From assembly GCA_034687125.1 (NCBI GenBank), contig JAQGBZ010000349.1, positions 1-64,000 on the forward strand: a stretch of 64,000 nucleotides of DNA, in the 5' to 3' direction. The position numbers and the translations under genes were made by a program. Below the pieces are notes generated by a model, which had not been told where the DNA came from, ran no database searches, and was given only the letters and a program-made list of their open reading frames with translations. Positions 54,958 through 64,000 of the stretch are shown piece after piece; position 1 is the first letter of the stretch; each line of letters starts with the position of its first letter. The DNA comes from Neelides folsomi. Lineage: Eukaryota > Arthropoda > Collembola > Neelipleona > Neelidae.

Positions 54958-57339
54958 TTTCCCCAACCAACCTACGATACCTTTTTTTCCTATTTAATGC
55001 AATGCAATTCAATACCGACTACTTAAAATAAGGAATTTAATGTGGCTCTTCTAGGCGTCTGCTCTTCTTCTTAAGATATTTAAAACTTTTTATTCAATTT
55101 ATGAAATTGGGAAATCATAATTATAAATACATTTAATATTCTTGTGTTTCAAAAAAACCAATTTTGTCTTTAAAATAATCTCTCTTGACTGAAACTAAAT
55201 CCCTAAATATTTATACGATTTACAATTTAAGGAATTTAATGGTCTAATATTTGGAGATTAGAATTTAAAATATTTATATTGAAATTACATTGTGACTTGA
55301 ATTGTATTTCCTAATAAGACTTTAAACGAAGGATTTTACATCTATTGTAGACCTATTTAACTTCTACTTGACATTATTTGCTCCTCTTTATAATAAAACT
55401 AGGTGAAATGGTAGGTCTAATATTATAGCGGTAACAATCGTTTTTAACTTTATAAATTTAACATTAAAGGATATTACAATTTTGATGAAAATTTTGAAGC
55501 AGCTTTATGAAGTACCTCTTTAATACTTTCATATAATTTATATATGATTCTAATAAGTAAAAGAAGAAATTGAAGGATTGAATTGAAGATAGGGATATTT
55601 GTAGAGAGCTCTCAGAGAATGGACCTGAATATTTCGAATTTTAAACTACAGCAATTTATAATACAATATTATGAGATTTTTGTATTTTAGTATTAAATTC
55701 TCTAATATAATATTTAATATTACCATCTAAGGCCTAATATAGGTTTTCCCCAATCCATGAAATCACATTTAATGTGAAGACCTAAAAGAAACATTTTTCC
55801 AACTTTGTAAAAGATAAGAATAAGAAGCCTAATTGAATGCTTTGAACTTTTCGTAATTTACAATTGCTCAACTCATGACATTTTTTACATCTTTATCAGA
55901 CTTTGTTCAGAATCTTTCAAATACATATTAAATACAAATCAATTTACAGCTTGAAAGAATGTAAAGTCAAATATTCTTTAATTTTACCTAAGGTATTATT
56001 ACTCTACACAAAGATGATGAGTCTTAAAACAATTGATCGATCTTTTGTATTCAATATCGAAGGAATTCATTTAGAAATTAAATTTTTTTAAAACATTGTA
56101 TATTACATGTTTTGTAGATCTGTGTATAATGCATAAGTTAAATAGTGTAATTAATTTAGTAATGTATATAATAATAATAATAACTATTCTTAAATGCCAT
56201 ATTCACGTTCGTGTTTCAATTATGTTTTTATTCATTTAAATGGATTCAGAAGTTTTAATGGTGTATATATTTTACCGTTACATAATTGCCCATATATTCA
56301 TTAAACTGTGATTTCTTTTGACTCTTCGGGGTCTCCTTTTCAGATTTTAAAATTTAATTGCTAATTTAATAAAATTTAATCCTTAGTTGGTTTTAAGTAT
56401 ATAACATTAAAAATGTTATCGAAAAGTTTCCCAAGAATTCTTATGTAGGAATATTAGTACAGTGCTTGTTAATTAATGAGTATTTTAAAAAAGATTCAAA
56501 ATCTTTTTAACAATCATTTCTTATTAATAATGCTAATTTATTTGTTCTTGAAACAAAGATTGTAATTAATCTAAATAATCATGTGTCATTTAAATGAATT
56601 GTATAATTATCTAATTGAATAATCTTCTGTCCTTTCTATATAAACTTTCAATTGTACTCAAATCACCACACCCAATTTAATGTGAAATAACTTAAAAGTA
56701 TTGTGAAAATATTTTATAAATAATCTTTGCCTTCCTTCATCTGTATTAACAAATATTATACTTATCATGTTAAATGTAAAAGAATCGAATTTAAGTATTT
56801 AAGAATCTGTATTTATAATTTTAAATTTGGGGTCAATGTGCATTGTTCCACATTCACAACATTATAATTGTACAGTTAATAATGAGCATATTAAGGCAAA
56901 TCTTGATCGTACTAGTTTACCATATTTATATTATTTATTATATATCATATTTGAGTAATTGTAAACATTTTACTTAAGCGGATCATTTCAATAATAATCA
57001 AGTCACTAATAAAAAGAAACCTTTATGCCTTAAAAATTTCCTCTTATTACCATTTGAAGAATCATAAGATGTATGTATTTAAACATACAAATATTATACA
57101 CATTATATACAGTTACACTCTTTCTTGATAAAAACTATACATTATTTTTCCTATTAGATTGATTGCCTCCGTAAAGTTTAATATTTGAGTTACATATTCA
57201 ATCAGTTTTACTATTAACTATAGCGGATATATAGTATGTAAGTATGCAAGCGAGCATATAATATGAGCAATTTATGCACATTACGCAGATACAGGCATAC
57301 GGATTAGGATTCCCATATATTCATAGTTTTTATGATATA
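54958..57339. other. PHACTR 3' flank, intergenic
   Basis: AT-rich, with an AATAAA at 55392-55397 as a candidate PHACTR poly(A) signal. No ORF with family resemblance or clear repeat. Confidence 0.5.
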
Positions 57340-57854
57340 ATACGAGGGGTGTAAGTTGTAAAGAAGGGTCGGGCAATTCATTCCACCTTCGTTTATCATC
57401 ATTTGAGCTCAGAGCAAACGAGGTTTCCAAGAGCAGCTGAAGAAAGGTTGAGGTAAGGAAGCCGGTCGTGAAAAGGAAGGGGAGCGAAATGATCACAATC
57501 GGATTTACAGGGTGAATGTTTGATTCGGGTCCCGGGATCTTGTTTGAGACATCTTTTGGGTCGGATGGGGAAGAGGGGGATGAGGGAGTCCCTCCGCGAG
57601 GGATGAATGGGTAGGGGCGCTGACGGTCTTTGTCATCGATCGATAAAACCTCGGTGGGGTCTGCAGTCCTCGGAGTTGCGTACACAGTCCGGTCACTTGT
57701 CCACTTTGTGGAAGACTAAGCAGGGGACGTGGGCATGGGTAGAGCTCCCCAGTGAATAAGTGAGATTATGGAAAGATGAGCGTGGTGGTTGAGTGCGGGT
57801 TGGGCAAGAAGGAGGATCGGACCGGGACTGTTGGACCAAGTGGGATGGTTCGAG
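57340..57854 (+). promoter_or_regulatory. GC-rich promoter/5' UTR of the four-TM gene
   Basis: The base composition shifts abruptly from AT-rich to GC-rich with several CpGs here and stays so through the first coding exon. This fits a promoter plus 5' UTR. A 134-codon open frame runs antisense (57281-57685) and crosses into AT-rich DNA; it has no recognised domain and is probably a by-product of the composition. Confidence 0.5.
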
Positions 57855-60617
57855 ATGCCCTCCAAGTGCGGGATCCCAAGGGACTGGAGTAAGTCGGAAC
57901 AGCTGAGTGTGAGTGAGAAGTTGTCCCTCAGGAGCAACTCGGCCCGGTTCATCAACTCTGTGAGTGACCTCTACGCCGCGGATGAGATCGACGCTCTGCT
58001 CGATGAAATCCGAGACCTCGAACCCATCTCTGTCCACTCCGACGACCTCCAGGACTTTGAGATCGATGGATCTGTCTCGCGGCTCCCCTACGACATGACC
58101 TGCGAATCCCGCACTTCCGTCCACTCTTGGGATTCTCACGCCCTGTACAACACCAACAGAGTAAGAAAAACCATCAACTCTAACTTAACTTACTTTTAGA
58201 ATAAATAACTCTCATTTTATTGATTCAATCAGATGGAAGATATGGATGGATTAACTGTCGGAGGCCCCGTTTCCCTATATTGTGATACGAACCATCTCAA
58301 GACGCCCATTGGAATACTCAGAATCGTTCTCTTGGTACGCGAACTCAGATTTATTATCATCATTTATACATTTGAATATCTTTCTCTCCTGAGACCAAGT
58401 GAGCTGAAAGGAGCAAATGCAGAGCCCTCGTTAAATTTTACAACCACTCATTTAAATGAATTCGTTCCTCATTTCTCCTCCATTAACTAATAAGATGATA
58501 TCTGGAAATCACCTTCAGCGCGTCAACGACCAATATTTCATTTAAAATCTCTTGGAGTGTAAACAGAGTTAAACACCTTCCAAGAGACTTTAAACATCCT
58601 ATTAACTCTTTGACCTAACTTTCTAGGTGACGTCGATGATCTGCCTTGGGTGTCTTTGCTACTCAGGCACGGCCCTTTACGGTCTCTTCATGCTCCCTTA
58701 CTTGGCGAGGATTCGTCTCATGTTGTTCGTCATTCTCTTCACTCTTCTTGTGACGATCCTTTTGATCTTCCTCGATATTTCGCTCCTGTACCATGCCTTC
58801 CCGATCCACTACCATCGTTGGGTAAAACAAAATTCTGGTCTTAACAATTATAGAACCCAGATGTTAGATGTCTTTTATTAAAATTGCCCGCACTAATGGT
58901 CCTTATACCATTAACCGTTACACATTTCACATTGTATGGATTCCATGTCATTGACTAATTTCTCCATTTTCTTCCCTAATAGGTAATCGCCATTTACACA
59001 ATGGAATTTGCAGCGTTTATCGGAAGTTCGGCTCTCATTGTGAACCTTTCTCAAATATACAAAGAATCCTTTCCATGGATTTCTAAAGTCACGCGAGATC
59101 AGCTCATCGCCACCGGTGTAAGTCTCTTCCTGCTCCCACACTCCCCGTTAACCCTCTCAATATTTGCTCTCGTAACGAACCTAAAATCAATATTCAATTA
59201 AACTATCTCATTTCATTCTCCTACACTAAGTATTTTACATGTACCTTATTGTTGAAAAGGAAAGACTTTGTTTGAGTAAATAATGACCAAATTTCGTATT
59301 AAAGTAGAAAAACACTAATGGGTAATTAAACCCATGATAAGATATTGAGCAATTCAATATTTTATTAACCTGATAACTCGGATAACTAACAATAGTTTAT
59401 AACTTATATCCAATCAAATGGGAACTTCTATTGGATCTTTTGAATTGATAAATTCTCGTGTTATCTACTCACTTATTATATCTAAAATTAACCCTAGACT
59501 TGTTGTATTGGACCTTGCATAAATATAGAAGAGTTATTATAAGAGTTAAAATTATTGTATTTTCCAAGTTGGCTAAGATTTATATACAAGATTTATTTCT
59601 AGTAGTGCTTTTTATTATTATGTAGTTAGACAGTTAATCACAGTTATGATAGGAATATGATATAAATAATATTAGGGTCTTTCATTACACAATTGTATTT
59701 AGGAATAACATTATTTGAGCATGATAGTCGAGTGTTCGTAATAAACTCCCAAGCTCGAGACTTTCAATTATGAAATCGATAAATGAAGGAAGTCGTAACT
59801 TACTTCGGCCCTCATCGTGAAAATGAGAAATAGGAGATGAAAAGTGAACAGAATGAGAACCTATGTATATTACATACCAAATACAAATACCATACTTGTA
59901 TTGTTCCAAAGTTGGCAATATCTCTGATATAAAACTCCGCTCTGCGCTGAGACTTTTTATGCAACTTATTACTTCCTATGTATTTACATATTCCAACAAA
60001 ATAGACATCAACTTCATATTTCTGCTCGAACAAGTAAAATGTGGAAAGTGTAATGTGTAATCAATAAAAGTAGACAAAAAATTGGTCGATATAAATAAGT
60101 CTCTCTTTTACGTAATCCACAATTTTGGCATAATGTAAACGTAATACAATCCTCATTACAAGTTAACGTTGTTAAATCCTTTAGAGTAAATTTAATATAA
60201 TTTTGTTATGTATCTGTAATTATGATTGTGAGTACTTATGTAAGTATATTAGGAAATATTTATTATTATTATTATTGTACTTGAATGTTTGTCTGAAATT
60301 AAAAGATTATTTTATTTGCGTAGGTATTTGGGATCATTGCTGGTACAGTAGCGTTGTGTCTGGCAATTTACGGGTTCTACGAACTCTGCCGTCTCCACAC
60401 TCCCAAACGAGAAGACACGGACCAACTGACTCTCACCGAAAGAGCATCCCAATCTTCTTCCCGAGCCACAAAGTCAGTCGCGTCCCCCCCACCCAACTTC
60501 GAACCGCCGGTGACAACCACCGTGTGGCCCATCGACGACGTTCAGCCTTGTTCTTCGAAACACATCTCCACTTCTCCAAACAACTGCAACAACACCCACA
60601 ACAATTCTCATCGATAA
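57855..60617 (+). CDS. four-transmembrane protein, family not recognised
   Basis: Exons 57855-58160, 58233-58334, 58627-58821, 58983-59117 and 60324-60617, all phase 0, give 343 aa. The first exon encodes an acidic, Ser-rich cytosolic-type segment (YAADEIDALLDEIRDLEP). Four hydrophobic helices follow: ILRIVLLVTSMICLGCLCY, LMLFVILFTLLVTILLIFL, IYTMEFAAFIGSSALIV, and VFGIIAGTVALCLAIYGFY. Each lies largely within one exon. The tail is polar, Pro/Ser/Thr/Asn-rich, ending NTHNNSHR. The topology resembles MARVEL-like or other four-TM scaffolds with both ends cytosolic, but I see no diagnostic motif. ATG 57855 is the first in-frame ATG; the frame stays open upstream, so an extra 5' exon is possible. 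All-symmetric exon phases are unusual for the window. Confidence 0.75.
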
Positions 60618-63600
60618 CCCCCATTACTTTTATACATTTCTTCATAAAGTGTACTTAACTAATTGAGTGCATTGGTAGGAAATGTTTAAATATTTAGTAT
60701 TTAGCTGGTAGTCGGCATCGCTGTTCAAAAGCCAATTCCTTTTAAAAAGCATGGGAGAATTAGGAATAAGAAAGAAACTTTTCAATCTTTGTGAGTTCTC
60801 CGATCTCAATTGAGTTGTGGAACTACGAAGTGCCAAAACATCCTTTTAAAACTAATGTCAAATCTCTTCATTCTCCACCTCAGCTAATTTTGAATTGGGA
60901 ATTGAGATTGTGAAAGTAATTACCGTGTGGATCAATCCAAAAATGGTCAATGGACTTTAAATTGAGACTCTTGCTACCTAAATCATAAGACTTACTTTTT
61001 ATCCAAATGGGCTTAGAGCATTCTGCGAGGCTTTAATTCCATTTTACTACCTTTTACTTCCCTCGCCTCTTAATGAGCCTCGAGGTGGTGGGATTGATCT
61101 TTATATTAATCTACCAAAATTGCCTTAATTACCTTATAAGTTAAAAAGTACTAAGTATTTAGTACTTAAGGATATTTGCACGCCGGGCACATTACGCGGA
61201 TCTTTAGTCCATTTGAAATCTCACAAAAGCATTGTAATTGAACATTGGGATAAAGAATTTAAAAATTGTGAGAGTTCAATTGTGTGAGCTCAAGAAAAAT
61301 TTTCCTGAATTGGACCTTCTTATGGTTGTAAAAAACGTGTGGAAAAATACTTGAACCTGCTGCATGCTCAAATATTTAACTAATTATTAAGATTAAGCTT
61401 ATTGAAATACTTGGAAAATATTTATTAAGCTATTTGCATGAAGGAATTAAATTAAATCTAGGAGTAATTAAAATTCTACCGCATTAAGTCTATTCCAATT
61501 TCCTCTAGAACAGATACATATGGTAGTATTATGTATTGATTTAATTAAATATGGCTTTCGTTGATGAATATTTTCCACTCTATATAAAAAGTATAGTACA
61601 TAAGTGATCAGGATCTTTCCGAGTTGAAGCAGAACTTTTGAAAAGTATATATAAGTAAGTATGAACTCTATGTGTATTGTATTTATTGATCTCATTCTTT
61701 TAAGTTGAAAAATAGTAACTGTGAGGAGATTCGGGGTTTCAATTAACCCATTCCTTTTTTATGACTATTGATTAAATACATAGCTTAACCACCAGGGTTT
61801 TTATCTCAACGAGAAATGTGCATGGGTCTGAGAGTTCTCTCAACAAATCAAGAGGTTCACGACTGATCGCTTTCCTTCACATTTACCTAGTCACATTTTC
61901 TCTGTTCAAATGATGTGAGAAAGCTGTTTTTAAATCACAAGTCAAATAGGAAAATGAACCAAGAACCAAATGGTTGTGTGCTTCAATGAACTTTTCCCTA
62001 ATAAATAATACATAAAAGTGTAATAAATTACCTTTCACCTTGCAAGCCAGATCTTTTATGAGAACTTTTTAACAATTCTAATGCTTTTAATGGCTATTGA
62101 GATTAGATTGATAATAATTGAGCCACCCCCTTAAAATGGAAATAATGCAAATATATTAAAAAATACTAACAAATAGACTTGGCTTTGGCACACTTTAATT
62201 AGTAATTAAATATTGAATTTAGCCCAAGACTTGTTATAACAACTCCCCTTCAAAATATCCCTTTAATTTATCAATTATCGATAAGTTGAAAAATATCCAT
62301 GAAAGACGTGAGGATTTGACTTTACTCTCTGAAACCCATATACCTTTACTTACATATTTATATCCAATTAATTCTAGATACTTACCTTACATTGTTAGTT
62401 ATTAATTGTATGTTAATATAAATTGTAATTTGAAGTATACTAGACACTCGCTCGATATCCATTGCACAAAATATTTTCCTATACCTAACGTAATACGGTA
62501 ATACCATATTTGTAAGTAAGTACTCATAAATTAATTTACCTCACTATGTATTAACGAATGATAAAATTATTTAAATTTAGTACATTTAATTAATTAATTA
62601 GCTTGTTAATATAAATATTTAGTCAAGGAAGGTTATACATAAATGTACTTATTTGTAAGTAACATATAGTATGTAAACTACTAATTGATAGTTATACCGA
62701 GTACATTAAAACAATAATATAAATTTGAGTACATAGTTAATAAATAAATATTATATGTAAAAATCTAATTAAACCTATATAAAGATTCTATACAATTACT
62801 GTAATACTGAATAATATTAACACATATAAATAAATTCAACATTTTTAATTTATGTATAAGAAAGTATAGCATATTGTAAAATAACCTGAAACTCCCATTA
62901 ATCCAATAATATAATGAGATTGATTGAGAGGATTATATATGAAAGAAAAATGAAATATTTACTGTAAAACGATGAAATGAGAAACTTGTAAATTAAATAA
63001 TAATTAATGGAGCATTTTGTGTTAAATCTAAAAAGTCCAATTGTTGATTTACGATTCCGATATAACTAAATTTCAATAAATATACATCTTGTACCTTATT
63101 ATAAACAATATATTTATAATATATTATAAGATATAATGGGTTTTAATGTCGTTATTACCCTTTCAAATATTAATATGGCACATTACATTCCACAATTATT
63201 AAGTGTTCCTTTCTGATAAACCTAACATGTAATTTACTTTTAATTGTATAACGATTTGTTTTAAAAATGTTATTCTTGAAAGGTTGTTTTTATATTTTTA
63301 TAACCTGAATTATGACTTTGTTTATAAGTGTGGATTATTGTTAACTGCACAAGTTAAAAACAATGTTTTATTATAATGGTTTATTATATAAAATCTGACT
63401 GGTTATGCCTTCAAGTGAAACATTAAATATTGTTTTTACTGATTAGTTGCATTAAAATACAATTAGTATACACAAAGAAGAATCAACATTTTGAACTTTG
63501 AACAATATTTAGCTACAAATACATACAAAGTTAAGTTAAAATGTTGAATCTACTTTGCATTCTTAACGCGTCGAATTTATGCAACACGTCGTCCATCAAC

Positions 63601-64000
63601 TGGAGATGACATGTGTGAAAATACAAAAGGGAGTTTGTAAAAAACTGATTTAGTGAACAGAGTAAGTAGATGCCATCCAGAAACATTCCAGACACAATTT
63701 CATTCATTCCATTGTAATTTGTAATTTAACTACCGAGTTAAGTCAAATTGTGAAACAAATGGAAATGAGTCTCCCCGTATCCATCCTTCTAGTCTATTCA
63801 AAAATTGGTAAAACATTCTGACTAAAATACAGTAAAAGTAAAAGTAATTAAATTTTAGCAACCTTAAAGAAAACCATATTACAAAGTATATATAATAAAT
63901 TAATTGGAAAACTCTCAATAGATAATATATTCATAATTCATTATATTGTACCTACATTAATTTGATTTAATATGATACATAAAATAGTTTTTATTACAAG
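60618..64000. other. AT-rich intergenic tail
   Basis: No coding exon, RNA gene or repeat with recognisable ends. From about 62.4 kb to the edge the DNA is extremely AT-rich. The first few hundred bases should include the 3' UTR of the four-TM gene. Confidence 0.5.

Noticed and set aside
57281-57685. 134-codon antisense ORF over the four-TM gene promoter
   Set aside because: No domain, Pro/Ser-rich only because of local GC-rich composition, and it runs into AT-rich flank. No splice or start context supports it.

Overview
This is an AT-rich, intron-rich animal nuclear genome segment. Every long conserved protein in it is metazoan, introns obey GT-AG and many are only 50-150 bp, and there are no bacterial features. 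The gene set (cortactin, neurensin, PHACTR, a CM1 centrosomal protein), the short introns and the Tc1/mariner MITEs suggest an arthropod. A copepod is possible, but I cannot fix the species from the sequence.

Layout. From 1 to 16.3 kb all genes lie on the minus strand: a METTL22-like methyltransferase (runs off the left edge), an unrecognised EF-hand protein, a long Ser-rich LisH protein best explained as NPAT, the KIAA0930/DUF2045 homologue, and tiny SMIM20/MITRAC7. A divergent promoter region near 16.3-17.3 kb leads to cortactin (plus, 17.3-20.9 kb), which converges on a compact CM1 coiled-coil (centrosomin-like) gene (minus, 22.5-24.8 kb). That gene diverges from DMAP1 (plus, 25.6-27.7 kb). 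A small one-TM ORF (minus, 28 kb) follows, then a two-exon neurensin gene (plus, 30.6-35.4 kb), a 17-kb PHACTR gene with two alternative first coding exons (plus, 37.6-55.0 kb), and an unrecognised four-TM protein (plus, 57.9-60.6 kb). The last 3.4 kb is AT-rich and apparently empty.

The genes are not an operon and mostly act independently. They cover actin regulation (cortactin, PHACTR), chromatin and transcription (DMAP1, NPAT-like), the centrosome (CM1 protein), mitochondrial cytochrome oxidase assembly (SMIM20), vesicle membranes (neurensin) and protein methylation (METTL22). I rebuilt exon structures by hand from splice signals, reading phase and family similarity. The summed coding lengths close exactly in frame for cortactin (698 aa), DMAP1 (458), KIAA0930 (564), NPAT-like (1418), the CM1 protein (539), SMIM20 (74), neurensin (277), PHACTR (710 or 734) and the four-TM protein (343).

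Mobile DNA. A 718-bp non-autonomous element with an 8-bp target duplication (hAT-like) sits in a cortactin intron. A small Tc1/mariner MITE family has copies in the neurensin and PHACTR introns, next to a 565-bp relative that keeps a broken transposase C-terminus. One MITE end seems to coincide with a PHACTR splice donor. I found no convincing undescribed multi-gene system. The most unusual items are the cysteine-rich insertion in the KIAA0930 homologue, the MITE-associated splice donor, the phoenixin-like segment of SMIM20 without an amidation site, and the short CM1 protein.
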